NCBI GenBank assembly: GCA_003116995.1
Contig: BDSL01000001.1
Coordinates: forward strand, 2,542,001-2,606,000
DNA length: 64,000 bases
Reading direction: 5' to 3'
DNA from: Yamagishiella unicocca
Lineage: Eukaryota; Chlorophyta; Chlorophyceae; Chlamydomonadales; Volvocaceae
Every line of letters begins with the position of its first letter. The first letter of the stretch is position 1. Positions 37,786 through 48,375 of the stretch are shown here, in pieces. Both the position numbers and the translations under genes were made by a program. The notes under the pieces are model-generated. The model had not been told where the DNA came from. It saw nothing but the letters and a program-made list of their open reading frames with translations, and did not search any database.

Positions 37786-38215
37786 GCCCCGGTTACCGGC
37801 CGGTTTGGGGGGGTGTCGCGACCGGTAACCGGGTCTTCGCAAACCGGTCCCTAATCGGCCACTAGTCAACTCAGCCGGTAACCCCCCCGTCAGCTCGTCC
37901 CATAAAACGGTAACCGGGTAGGCCGGTTATCGACCAGTTACCAGTGAAAGAAGCCGGTTACCGGGGTGCACCGGTTACCGGCCAGTTGCTCGTTCCGTAA
38001 AACGGTAACCGGGCAGGCCGGTTATCGACCAGTTAGCGGGTTCCGTAAAACGGTAACCGGGGAGGCCGGTTATCGGCCAGTTAGCTGGGTATGCCAGTTA
38101 CCGGGGTACGCCGGTTACGGGCCAGTTCGCGAGGTTGGCCAGTTACCGGGGTACGCCGTTTATCGGCCAGTTTGCTGGGGCAGCCAGTGATCGGGGTAGG
38201 CCGCCGGTTACCCAT
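37786..38215. repeat. Diverged array of GGTTACCGG / CCGGTAACC words
   Basis: Over 430 bp, variants of CCGGTTACCGG and its complement recur about every 25-45 bp, with longer units such as CCGTAAAACGGTAACCGG appearing three times (near 37898, 37994, 38043). Many copies are short palindromes. One frame stays open and spells degenerate repeats; I do not treat it as coding. Confidence 0.85.
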
Positions 38216-38338
38216 TCCTTGTTATGCCCGGTTATTCCCAGATATTCCCAGGTTGTTTGCGTGCATTTGCTGCAGCTGGGATCAACATTTATGGTTTGTT
38301 ACACTGCTTCATTAATGGACAGAATAATCCATGAAACG

Positions 38339-38603
38339 GTCTCCCCGAGACCAAAATCTGCCTCTCAGTTCAAGCGCTGTTCAAGGGCCCAAATGGTCTC
38401 TACCGAGACCAGAATCTGCCTCCCAGCCAGTTGAAGTCCCTAAATGGTCTCCGTAGAGACCATAATCTGCCTCACAGTTCAAGTCCCTAAATGGTCTCCC
38501 TAGAGACCAAAACTCGCCTCACAAATCAAGTCCCTAAATGGTCTCCCCAGAGACCAGTAACTGCCTCCCAGTTCAAGTCCCCAAATGGTCTCCCTAGAGA
38601 CCA
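38339..38603. repeat. ~47-bp tandem repeat with GGTCTC/GAGACC inverted pair
   Basis: Six copies begin with GGTCTC at 38339, 38395, 38446, 38493, 38540 and 38587. Each carries GGTCTCC-(3-5 nt)-GAGACC, then AAAATCTGCCTC-type sequence and TTCAAGTCCCTAAAT. The last four are spaced exactly 47 bp apart. Confidence 0.93.
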
Positions 38604-39181
38604 AAATTACGTTGCTTATTTACACACGCGTCCTCGTCCAGATGCTACTGTTCCGCCCGCGTCTGCGTCCTCGTCCAGATGCTATCCACTTGTCATTACT
38701 GCCCCTGCTGGCCAAAGACCCTTCCCCCGCGGCCGCTGCGCCGCCGCCTATCGAAGGCCCTGCCCCCACCGCCGCTGCACCGCCGCCTATCGAAGCATCT
38801 ATAGATACGTAGGTGCTTCCTAGATTCGAGGAGTGCGCGTGCAGCGTGGTCCTTTAAGGGTTGGGTTACCCTTGCACTCGGTAACCGACACGACCGTTTA
38901 CCGACCCTCTAACGACGGTTGACCGACCCACCAGATAACCGACACCATCGGTCAGCCAAAACGACCCCTAACCGACACGTTTATGCCATAGGGACCACCG
39001 CACATTTTATCACCGCCGGCCCTTCACCGATTCTGCCTCAGCTAACCGATCCTTGCATTCTTAATAACCAATGTACCACGGTCAATCTGCCGCATTGCAC
39101 ACGTGCGTACGTACACGCATGCATCGGCAGCAGGTGTGTTTCAGAATTTAACAACAGACGTCACCTTAACCCCGCGGGGTC
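38604..39181. other. Repeat flank and 3' flank of the downstream minus-strand gene
   Basis: Contains small local duplications (CGTCCTCGTCCAGATGCTA twice near 38628 and 38666; GCCGCCTATCGAAG twice near 38743 and 38781) and several ACCGACAC-type words near 38885-38975. No coding signal. Confidence 0.5.
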
Positions 39182-41095
39182 TCAGGAGATGACGCAGACG
39201 ACTGCCACCGCCACCTTCGCCGCCACACCTATCGCCGCCGACTTGGCGGCCGCCTTGGCCACCTCGCGACCACCCTTGCCGTCTTCTATCGCGCGCACCA
39301 TGGCCAGAGCCACGCCCAGCCCAGGAACAGCGCCGTCGATCAGGTGGCCCACCACCCCGTCAGTGGCGGCCTCCTTGGCCATGCCCTTGGCTGCGCTACG
39401 CCCGATGTCCGTCTCCGCCACCTCCACCACGGCATCGACAACGACCGGCGCGGCGAGGTCCGCCAGCTCGCAGCCCAGTGCGCTGACGGAGATCTCTGCA
39501 CGCATGCACGTATATATGTACGTATGGTTATCGGATGGATGCAAATGTTCGGAATTAAAAAGGGCAGGGAGCGAGGGTTTCCAAGCACGGCGGTATGCAG
39601 CGGCGTACGCAAGTAGACAGGCCGTGAACGAGGGGCCGTACTGCTGTACGTGCTGCATCTATCCGGATGCATGCCCAGACCCAAGCCGCTACCCGCGCAC
39701 ACACACACACGCCGATGGTTCTACCTCTTGGTCTGGAACCCACTGTAACCGTTACAACAACAACGCAGTGCCACACGCACGCACGCACCGTGGGCGACCG
39801 CCCGCCCCATCGCGACCGTCAGGATGGACACCACCATGGTGCGCTGGATCTGCTCGACAGACCCGCCGTTGAGGTAGCACCGGACCAGACCCATTAGCGG
39901 TAGGATCTGCGAGCCCACCGCACCGAAATCCTGCGGGGGGCAGTAGTGCCGCACACACACACGCACACACACACGTGCACACGCACCGTTGGGCAAGGCT
40001 GAGTGAGGTGCCCCCGCCCCCCTCGAGTGAGGACTGAACACGTCACGGATGTTGAGGAGTATTGCGTGGGACAATCAAGGGCAGAGCGCTGATGTATGGA
40101 GCAAAGCAACAAAGAAGCTTGCTTGCGTTCGGCGTTAAATGCGAGCCCAGCCATCCTCACACGCTTCATATGTGGTGCGTGCAGCACGGTAGCTACTGCT
40201 GCTGCCGGCTGAGCGTGGCCGCCGCCGGATACGTTCCCGACCACTCCTTGGTCTGGAACCCACTACTGTAACCGTTACAACAACTCCAGATGGATCGGTG
40301 TCTGGACAGGGTTACAGGGCCCAACGCCCAAAGCCTGGTATGACGAGGCTGGACGAGGTCAGCCAGTACCGCTTCACGTCCCGGCCCTGGACCGACAACT
40401 CGCCTAACTTCAGTACGTACGTACATACGCACTCACCTTCAGGTGGGTCATGAAGTTTCCAACGGCGGTCACGGCCGCGGAGGGGTCAGCCTCAGCGTAC
40501 GACAGCCATTGGGACGCGTTTGCGCGCAACACTGGATCCAGCGGCTGCAGCCCAGTGATGAGCTGCTGCGCGTCGGTGTCATTCGCAACCTGTGCGTGGG
40601 TGGGCGGCACCACACGTTCGCATGTGCAACATGGGTAGATGGGGCATTCCGTCATACATAGCAGTGGGTGAGGTGGGCGGGTTCCCGAGAAAATACGTAG
40701 GCGGGCTGCAGTGCGCGTGCGTGCGTGGTAGGTGCGGACGGAGTGGTCAACAGTAGTAGTGTGGGGTGGTTGGGGTGAGGTGCAATATATATGCGTGCGT
40801 GCATGCAAGCTAGCTAGATTGCATGTACGACATGCATGCGGTACATGCATAGCAGGGTGCACCCGTCGGACCCGGGGGAGGGGGGGGCGGGGGGATGCGT
40901 GGAGGGGGGAGGGGGAGGGCGGGGTGTGTGTATGTGGAAAGATGACAGTGCCCTGGTCGATCCATCCATGCATCCATGCATCCACGTACCAAAGCCGCCC
41001 ACTCCTGGAAGCTTTGGTTGTGCTCGATAGACTCCCTGACCATGGGCACCGCCGAGGCCAACGCAACGCCGCCCATTGTGATGTGTTCACCACAG
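39182..41095 (-). CDS. Unrecognised multi-exon protein (5' end not found)
   Basis: Five exons with GT-AG borders join in perfect phase: 41095-40990, 40589-40437, 40407-40345, 39930-39789 and 39495-39182, coding 258 residues to a TGA at 39182. The phase agreement over five junctions argues for a real gene, but I do not recognise the family. Visible features are a helical middle (LITGLQPLDPVLRANASQWL, then PSAAVTAVGNFMTHL) and a C-terminal third dominated by Ala, Gly and Val (GMAKEAATDGVVGHLIDGAV, and EVAKAAAKSAAIGVAAKVAV). That tail could form amphipathic or membrane-associated helices. One or more 5' exons must lie beyond 41095. Two introns carry LINE-tail copies in antisense orientation. Function unknown. 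Confidence 0.6.
39714..39764 (+). mobile_element. LINE 3'-tail copy (51 bp, near identical)
   Basis: GATGGTTCTACCTCTTGGTC continues through GGAACCCACTGTAACCGTTA to CAACAACAAC, identical over the whole length to 62121-62171. It lies in the intron 39788-39496 of the unrecognised minus-strand gene and is preceded by a CA-rich stretch. Confidence 0.85.
40244..40285 (+). mobile_element. LINE 3'-tail copy with 3-bp insertion
   Basis: CTCCTTGGTCTGGAACCCAC is followed by TACTGTAACCGTTACAACAA, the same tail as 62131-62168 with TAC inserted before TGTAACC. It lies in the intron 40344-39931. Confidence 0.8.
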
Positions 41096-41999
41096 CTGTC
41101 GGTCACAGGCAAACAGCAGGGATTACCGATAGGTTTAGTCAGGTACTTATTACGTATGGGTTGTAACATACAATCAGCAGCCTGGGCAACCCAGCCCTGC
41201 CTATCTATCTAATAAGCAGCAGTGATGAGCAACGAAGGCATGCAGACGACGTCGGCACCCCGCAGCAGCTGCTACCCCGCCCGCAGCTGCATGTTAGTTT
41301 ACCCGCCCTCGTGCCCGCCCTGAGTGCGTGCCTGAACGAAGGTACCCATCCAGCAGGAGCCCATAGATAGAACCCAGCCAGACACCAGCCAGGTAGGAAG
41401 CCCCCAAAGTCAAGTGAAAACAGCTAGCTAGCTGAAGGTGAAGTATACACTTTGGCTACTTTGGCAACGAATGGATAGAATGCCACGCACAACCGCAGCA
41501 CGCGCGACCGCAGGGCCCAGCCACCCTTGCCCACCTGCTGTTGCGCCTCTTAGGCTGCTGGCCAGAGCCCTCGAGCCCTCTTGTTGCAACCTGCATGCAT
41601 TCAACCATCAAGGTTTCCGTCCGTCAGTCCACATGTCGTGTTCTGCCCCGCCGAGCAGGCCCCGGGGCAACTTTTCTTCGTTCTGGGCTTGCGAGTACCT
41701 GCTGCATGACGTCGGATGTATGGGAAGCAAGGATCGATATGGAAAGTAAGAAAGGATCAATTGTTCAGTCGGCGTACGTGGGGTTCGCTTGCTTGGGCCT
41801 GTTGTTGCGATGCGCCAGGTAATGTTAGTTATTGCAAGCGTGGTTCAATAGCATATCTATACGTACAGCAGGCTCTGCCGTGATGCCCTCCTGGAGCGCC
41901 CGCCTCCATTTGCGACCTTCTCGACCCATTCTCGAGAGATCATCAACGGGCCAGTCGGTGCGTCTACGTTGGCTCGGCTGAGAGAATTGAAGCAACTTA
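41096..41999. other. Region without a supported gene
   Basis: Probably the 5' part or promoter of the minus-strand gene, but no exon could be supported. A few AGCTAGCTAG-type words occur near 41415-41430. Confidence 0.4.
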
Positions 42000-42395
42000 C
42001 GGTAACGAGTATGCGCAAAAGGTAGGCTAAGCTCATATACGTGCGTATAGACCTATTACGTATATACCCTCGTAATATGGCGCTATTATCCTGTTTCGCT
42101 ACAACGGGCAGATGTGCCTATCAGGCCTATATAAGCCTCACGGTAACGAAGGAGTATGCACAAAAAGTAGACTAAGCTCATATACATATAGGCCTACTCC
42201 TTACCGTGAGGCTTAGCAGCTTATGGGCATATGTAGGCCTGATAGGCACATCTGCCCGTTCGTGCCCGTTGTAGCGGAACAGGATACGTAATAGCGCCGT
42301 ATTAGGAGAGTGTATACGTAATAGGCCTATACGTGTATATGAGCTTCGTTAGTCTATCTACCTTTTGTGCATACTCCTTACCGTTAGGCTTAGCT
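42000..42395. repeat. Foldback (imperfect inverted) repeat
   Basis: The left arm (from 42000) contains GGTAACGAGTATGCGCAAAA, CATATACGTG and GGGCAGATGTGCCTATCAGG. The right arm carries their complements in reverse order down to TTTTGTGCATACTCCTTACC at about 42363-42382. Arms are roughly 150-185 bp with indels; internal sub-copies of the GTAAGGAGTATGCA and AGACTAAGCTCATATAC words add further self-complementarity. This is MITE-like, but no target duplication is clear. Confidence 0.75.
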
Positions 42396-42428
42396 GGGTA
42401 AGGAGTATGCAGAAAAGGTAGACTAAGC

Positions 42429-43138
<710 letters not shown>

Positions 43139-43361
43139 ACGCTGGCACTAGGCCTAGCATGTATTACGGGGGCGGGGCGGTGAGAGTGTTAGTACACCCT
43201 ATACGCTCGCGCCACCTGCTGTGGGGACAAAAAGTTACCCTTAGCCTACCCCCCTGGCTCCCTGCTGCGGTCCGTTTTCCAGCACTCGGCGGTTCTTGAT
43301 GATGGCGCCGGCGCTAACCACCGCATGTTGGTGGAGGTGTAGGCAGCATTTGTTGGCTTGT

Positions 43362-44945
43362 TCATTCAGCGCTGGCTCCCAGGGTTTGGAGTAGTGGCTT
43401 GACTGTATTGGGGATGGTGCCGGTGGCACCTAGGGTGATTACCTCATTCCTGGTGTAGTGCACCGTCCAGCCCGCTCGCTCCAGGGCATCGGAAAGTTTC
43501 TTGTGCTGAATGGTTTTCTCCGTACGTTTGTCCGAGTGGTTCAGGTCGCTGGTGTAGCCTACCTCAATGATGTACACAGGGTATTGGTTCTTGGGTCCAG
43601 GCAATCGGCAGGTAGATAGTAGCGTTTCTTGGGATTCTGTTTCGGGTAGGTTGGGGATGAACATGATGTCCGGGCGCATTTTGCTGACGTTGGGGTCTCG
43701 CCGGTTGGTTTCCGTGAACATCCAGAGCGGTGGCCTGTTTCCCGCACAGTATTCAGGGAGCTCTTCCGCCCTTCCTGCATCCATGACCATAAGGCCTCCT
43801 CCTTTGTTGCCGTTGTGCAGGCATGCAGCGACTGCCCGTACGGCGCTGTTATGTCGGTTAATGTACGCCCCTACCATAGTTTTGTGACGGCAGTCCCCGA
43901 GGATGTGACTGCCGGAGTCAGTTGTGGGGCCTTCCCAGCCGTGGCGGCAGAGGGGGCATTTACCGTCCCCGCCTCGGCCATAGAGCTGTTTGAGTCGGGC
44001 ATTGTAAAGGTACTCATAGCGCGCGTACAGGACCTGCTTTGTGAGCCAGTGGCCCGTATGGTGTGTGGTGAGATAGGCGTTGCTGAATCGGGCGGAGAGT
44101 TCGAGGGCAACCTCCCTCCAGCCTGCGGTCGACTGGGTGTCGTTGGTGTAACCGCCGTACGTCTCTGACGGGAGATGCTTTAGGAGTCCCCTGTTCAGGT
44201 CCGACACAAAACAGGTGTCCCTGCTGCGTGCCGCCCAGTGGATGTGGCGGTATCCCTCGTTGTCAGCTTCCTCTATTATATCAGCAGCGACTTCTCCGGA
44301 GGCCGTAGCCGTGGCTCCAGCGTCTGCCATGTCATTTTCGTGGAGCCCAGTATGAGAACGTACGAGCAGCAGGTGTATCTTAGTGCCGGCCTCGGCGTAG
44401 TTTCGGAGCAGGTCGACTATCGATAGTTGTAGTGCTCTGTGCTTGGAAATGTGTAGCTTTTCTGGCGCATTAATTGCACGCCTTATTAGGTAGAGTGAGG
44501 CAATGCTATCGGTAGCAATAGTAGCCCGGTGCTGTTCCTGCACCTCTGGGTCGGCGAGAGCGGCCCTGATGGCTGCTAGTTCAGCTCTTTGGATAGTGTT
44601 CGTGTAGTCGATACCGTTGGGGTTTACGTGGGTTGTCTTCCCAGCTTTGTAGTAGGCGGCCCCAGTGCGCTGCGGCCCTCCTTCCTCGTCGGGCTTAAGG
44701 CAGCTGCCATCGGTCCAGGTGATGCTGCCAGCGTCATATTGGAGGCCCAGGGTGGCGGGGAAGTCCGTCCGAATCGGGCGTTCGTGCGCGTCTGTTGCCG
44801 CGATGCATACCGTTAGTGTCAGCGCGCTGAGCGGCTGCGCACGTAGTTCCTTCACGAAAAGACAATGAACGCCTTGATTTTCAGGGATTGCGCGGAAATT
44901 CAAGGTTTTCAGTTTCTGAACGTTCAGTCCTGAACTTGATACCAT
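43362..44945 (-). CDS. RandI/Dualen-like LINE: RNase H, zinc knuckle and REL-endonuclease end of the polyprotein
   Basis: This 527-residue intact frame is the C-terminal part of a non-LTR retrotransposon polyprotein. An RNase H domain (about 74-212) has the acidic set D79 (TWTDGS), E122, D146 (ATDS) and D208 (NDMADAG). A C-C-H-C knuckle follows at C330, C333, H347 and C352. A restriction-like endonuclease domain (about 420-500) shows RPD (424-426), then YIIEVGY with E461, then HKKL. This order is typical of the RandI/Dualen clade known from Chlamydomonas. No reverse transcriptase lies upstream (44946-45100), so the copy is 5' truncated, the usual fate of LINEs. The 228-bp 3' region ends at the (TAA)n tract. 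The frame has no stop or shift, suggesting a young copy. Confidence 0.9.
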   Translation of the reverse strand: MVSSSGLNVQKLKTLNFRAIPENQGVHCLFVKELRAQPLSALTLTVCIAATDAHERPIRTDFPATLGLQYDAGSITWTDGSCLKPDEEGGPQRTGAAYYKAGKTTHVNPNGIDYTNTIQRAELAAIRAALADPEVQEQHRATIATDSIASLYLIRRAINAPEKLHISKHRALQLSIVDLLRNYAEAGTKIHLLLVRSHTGLHENDMADAGATATASGEVAADIIEEADNEGYRHIHWAARSRDTCFVSDLNRGLLKHLPSETYGGYTNDTQSTAGWREVALELSARFSNAYLTTHHTGHWLTKQVLYARYEYLYNARLKQLYGRGGDGKCPLCRHGWEGPTTDSGSHILGDCRHKTMVGAYINRHNSAVRAVAACLHNGNKGGGLMVMDAGRAEELPEYCAGNRPPLWMFTETNRRDPNVSKMRPDIMFIPNLPETESQETLLSTCRLPGPKNQYPVYIIEVGYTSDLNHSDKRTEKTIQHKKLSDALERAGWTVHYTRNEVITLGATGTIPNTVKPLLQTLGASAE

Positions 44946-45105
44946 TGAAATTCAGGGTCAGAGGTTCAATACCAAATCAAGCCTGAACGGCACCTATTCC
45001 GGCCCGAAGATACTGAATTGGAACCTGGCCTGCGTTTCATTCAATCAGTGTATTCAATGCCTTCCTGGATTCAGTCTTGAACAAGGCCCGGACGTTACCT
45101 GAACG

Positions 45106-45560
45106 GTTCAGTTCAATCAGTTCAGTCAGGGGCTGCCCCCCTTACCTGTCGCTGCACGCGCGTTCAGTTCAATCAGTGCAGTCAGGGGGCTGCCCCCCTC
45201 ACCTGTCGCTGCACGCGCGTTCAGTTCAATCAGTTCAATCAGGGGGCTGCCCCCCTTACCTGTCGCTGCACGCTCGTTCATTCAATCAGTTCGGTCAGTC
45301 CGGGTGGCTGGGCGGCGCTAAGGGGCGGGGGGCGGCCGCACGCTCGTTCATTCAATCAGTTCAGTCAGTCCGGGTGGCTGGGCGGCGCTAAGGGGCGGGG
45401 GGTGGCCACACGCTCGTTCATTCAATCAGTTCAGTTAGTCCGGGTGGGGCGGCGCTAAGGGGCGGGGGGCGGCCGCACGCTCGTTCATTCAATCAGTGCA
45501 GTCAGGGGCCGCCCCCCTTACCTGTCGCCGCACGCACGTTCAGTTCAATCCGTTCAGTCA
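45106..45560. repeat. ~60-70-bp tandem array (TTCAATCAGTTCAGTCAG type)
   Basis: About eight copies start with CGTTCA(GTT)CAATCAGTT/GCAGTCAG and continue with GC-rich blocks of two kinds, GGGGCTGCCCCCCTTACCTG (CTG near 45125-45275) and GGGTGGCTGGGCGGCGCTAA (45300-45470). The AATCAGTTCAGT words extend upstream to about 45040. Confidence 0.9.
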
Positions 45561-45810
45561 GGGGAGGGAGTGGGGCAGGCCTCGGTGGTGGTGGTGGGGG
45601 GGGGGGGAGGGGAGGGGGGAGTACCGAGCTGACACCACGAGCAAGCGGGGGCCTAGGGGAGGGAGTGGGGCAGGCCTCGGTGGTGGTGGTGGTGGGGGTG
45701 GGGGTGGGGGTGGGGAGGGGAGGGGGGAGTACCGAGCTGACACCACGAGCAAGCGGGGGCCTAGGGGAGGGAGTGGGGCAGGCCTCGGTGGTGGTGGGGG
45801 GGGGGGGTGG
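45557..45810. repeat. G-rich ~95-115-bp tandem repeat, 2.3 copies
   Basis: AGGGGAGGGAGTGGGGCAGG starts copies near 45559, 45654 and 45767; each includes GTACCGAGCTGACACCACGA and a (GGT)n/(G)n stretch of variable length. Several G-runs could fold as quadruplexes. Confidence 0.92.
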
Positions 45811-46209
45811 TGTGAGACCGGTGACACGAATAAACGACAAAGTAGTGGGCGCATGGTCGTCGGGCAGCGAGGATGCGGGCGCATGCTGGAGCAATGGGAT
45901 GGACGACCGGCAAACCTCACGGGAGGCGAACCAGCGCCACGAAAGAGCGATCTCATAGTCAACAGGAAACCCCATAGCGCCACGCAGCAAGTTGTATCTG
46001 TCCATGGATTATTATCAATGGAAGAAGAACGCAACAGAAAGAGAAGTTTTTGCCCTTTCGAGTAAATACAGCTAGCGCAATTGTAATTCGGACACTTTGC
46101 CGAAGCAAGTGACCAAAGCGTCCATGCGCGAAAAGTAAGTTTTTCTCAAACTTCAAACACTCATTGATGAGTGGATGCATGTTCACCGCTTACGACAGCC
46201 TCAAGCACA

Positions 46210-46602
46210 CTACTTCACAACATTCTTGCGAGTATCAGCCTTCTTCTTCGGCCTGCTGGCCTTGGCCTCTGCGCTGGCCTGACGCTCAATGGGCGAGAAG
46301 ACTTTGGGGACCGACATGACCGCACACTCGCACATGTAGTGAACAAACGTGCCCTCAGCGCCATGCTCATCGCGGTGCCGGGTCTCCTGACATACTGGAC
46401 AGTACCAGAGCCCCCGGGGATACATCGCTACAGTGCCCGACTCTTGCCTGCGCTTTTTTGCAGCCGCCTTCACAGCATCTGACTCTCCGCTGTGACCGTC
46501 AATGCGCCACTTCTGCACGCATCTTGTCTTGGACATGACCCACACACTCGGCATGCAGATCTTGGTCTCCGTCTCCTTGGCCCGTTGCCTCTTGTTCATC
46601 AT
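46210..46602 (-). CDS. Hypothetical Cys-containing protein, possibly transposon-derived
   Basis: An open frame of 130 residues starts MMNKRQRAKETETKIC and ends with a Lys-rich tail KKKADTRKNVVK. A potential metal site is visible in the middle: YCPVCQE, then H residues, then HYMCECAV. The frame stays open upstream of the ATG, including a basic KRWKRVLWPM stretch, so it may be the last exon of a longer gene reaching 47000. The neighbourhood is all mobile-element sequence, so a transposon-derived protein is as likely as a host gene. I cannot name a family. Confidence 0.35.
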   Translation of the reverse strand: MMNKRQRAKETETKICMPSVWVMSKTRCVQKWRIDGHSGESDAVKAAAKKRRQESGTVAMYPRGLWYCPVCQETRHRDEHGAEGTFVHYMCECAVMSVPKVFSPIERQASAEAKASRPKKKADTRKNVVK

Positions 46603-47220
46603 GGGCCACAGGACTCGTTTCCATCTCTTTCGCCGCTTCCGCGGCGGGCGAGGGCGTACGCCGCAGCGATTGCAACTTGTTGTAAATCCTTACAGCTGGT
46701 CACCGCTATGTTGGTCCGAGTGGTCCAGTGTGACCAACAACCACACGTCCAGCCAGTTGTTGGCGCCTGAGCGCATGGGGCAGAGCGCCAGCTGGTAGCA
46801 TACCCACATGCTGGGTGGGGCTCGGGGGGAAGTGGTGTCCACATTTGGGGACGGGAATACCTGTGAGGCAGTCAAAGGAAGCACATACTGAAGGCATTGT
46901 TTCGAAGGGTGCATGTTGGCAACCAAGCGGTTGCTAGAGAAACATTTTCGGGCCCCGGGGTAGTCGTGCAGGAAGCATTGTGGGGCAGGGCGTGCAACCA
47001 AAGCTTGCCAGGAAATCAAGTCCCAGAGCTGTCAGGCGACCACCCTGCCTGCAAGCTAGCAAGTGCCGAGTCCCAACCCAGTGCCCCGGCCCATGCTGCA
47101 GAGGACTGCTTCGTGTCTGCCAGACCAGCGTTGGCACCGTATTGCGTAATTAAGGCGTTTTGCGTATTGCATAATTATTACGCCATTTACGCTGGCTGGC
47201 TGCATAATACGCCTGCTGGC
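46603..47220. other. Flank between the Cys-rich ORF and the DIRS-like element
   Basis: A minus-strand frame 47019-46690 (with MWVCYQLALCPMRSGANNWL) could be an upstream exon of the Cys-rich ORF, but I could not find convincing splice sites. The last 80 bp are AT-rich with repeated GCGTATT/AATTATTACGCC words. Confidence 0.35.
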
Positions 47221-47445
47221 GTGCACCTTTCTGAAATGCCGGTAATTATATAAGGCCCGGACCTACGGAGTACACTATGGACGAGCCGCGGGGCGTGGAT
47301 AGGGCCCACTTGGCAGGGCAGTCGAGTGGCTGTAACGGACAGCAGTGAGCGAGACTTCCCTCCTCTCCTTCTAATCAATGTTTGGCAATTGGAATCTAGC
47401 TACGTCAACGACAACCTCGACAGGCGACCGTCGCTTGCCTCAAGA
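47221..47445 (+). repeat. Left inverted terminal repeat of the DIRS-like element
   Basis: Begins GTGCACCTTTCTGAAATGCC and ends TGCCTCAAGA. It matches the complement of 54061-54285 at 222 of 225 positions by eye; the differences are at 47334, 47390 and about 47423. Confidence 0.95.
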
Positions 47446-48375
47446 CACCCCCCCTCCCTCCCTGGGAGCCTGGTTGGGGGCCAGCGCCTCGTTCCCCGGG
47501 CCGAGGGCTCGGGGGCCCTCGTGGCGTGTGGGGTGGAGGTAGCGCTGTAATGTCGCGGGCACGCGCATCTGGCCTCGGAGCTGGAGGTCGGCTGGCGAGA
47601 CACCCAAGGCAGACTCGTGTTGGAGGGAACCGCGGCGGAAGCTATGGGCCGCCTCACCCGCGTAGAGCCCGGCACTCTGGAGGTGCTGGCGCAGGCGAGC
47701 CTCCACTGCGGGGGTGCTGTATGGTCGATCGGCGAAGGTGGTCTTCAAGGGGCGGAAGAGGTAGGAGCTGGCCGGGGCGGGTAGTGCGGCCACAGCAGCG
47801 AGGTAGTGCGCCAGGGCGCGGACCGCGCAAGTGTTCGTATCGTCGCTGGGGTAGAGACGGATGGGCGGGGTGCGGATGCCTTGGGCAGTCTTCGTGCCGA
47901 GCTGTTCGATGTGGAGCACGTAGCCTGCGGGATAGCCTACGGAGGTCTCTGGCAGGGGCAGGGGAAAGCCGGCGAAAGGCTGACGGCCGTTGTCAGGTGC
48001 TCGAAAGTCGTCGAAGGTCAGCTTGCCGCCCTCTTTGGCGCGTTTGCTCGTATGCCATAGTACAGTAAATAAGGCCAGGTCGCGGAGGAGGGTAGCGCGA
48101 TGGAGGGTGGAGGGGGCGGACGCTGCTTGTGTGTGCAGATAGTTGGCCAGAGCCGAGAATTTCTGCACCGTGAGCGGCACAGCGCCACGCTCGCTGTGAC
48201 CGGCGCGGCTCGCCAACATGCGGTAGCCTTTGCCGTAACCCTTCACAGCCGCTGAGTCACAGGGATTGCCGGACCCGGTAGCCTCCACGTAGGGTCCGCG
48301 GCGGCCAATGAGGTTAAAGGCCGTTGACAGGTGAGAGATCTGTGATTGAGCACTGGAGCGGCTCTTCGGAGTCAC
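47440..48375 (-). CDS. Tyrosine recombinase of the DIRS-like element
   Basis: The 311-residue frame contains a phage-integrase-like catalytic domain. Visible parts are an N-terminal helical domain (LTVQKFSALANYLHTQAAS), the first Arg box in HTSKRAKEGGKLTFDDF, the HxxR box in AAHSFRRGSLQ, and the nucleophile region TLQRYLHP with the likely catalytic Tyr. DIRS elements use this enzyme to insert a circular DNA copy. The first residues (MTPKSRSS) are translated from the adjoining minisatellite and are not original; the native N-terminus has been replaced at about 48355. The last residues overlap the left terminal repeat. Confidence 0.85.
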   Translation of the reverse strand: MTPKSRSSAQSQISHLSTAFNLIGRRGPYVEATGSGNPCDSAAVKGYGKGYRMLASRAGHSERGAVPLTVQKFSALANYLHTQAASAPSTLHRATLLRDLALFTVLWHTSKRAKEGGKLTFDDFRAPDNGRQPFAGFPLPLPETSVGYPAGYVLHIEQLGTKTAQGIRTPPIRLYPSDDTNTCAVRALAHYLAAVAALPAPASSYLFRPLKTTFADRPYSTPAVEARLRQHLQSAGLYAGEAAHSFRRGSLQHESALGVSPADLQLRGQMRVPATLQRYLHPTRHEGPRALGPGNEALAPNQAPREGGGVS

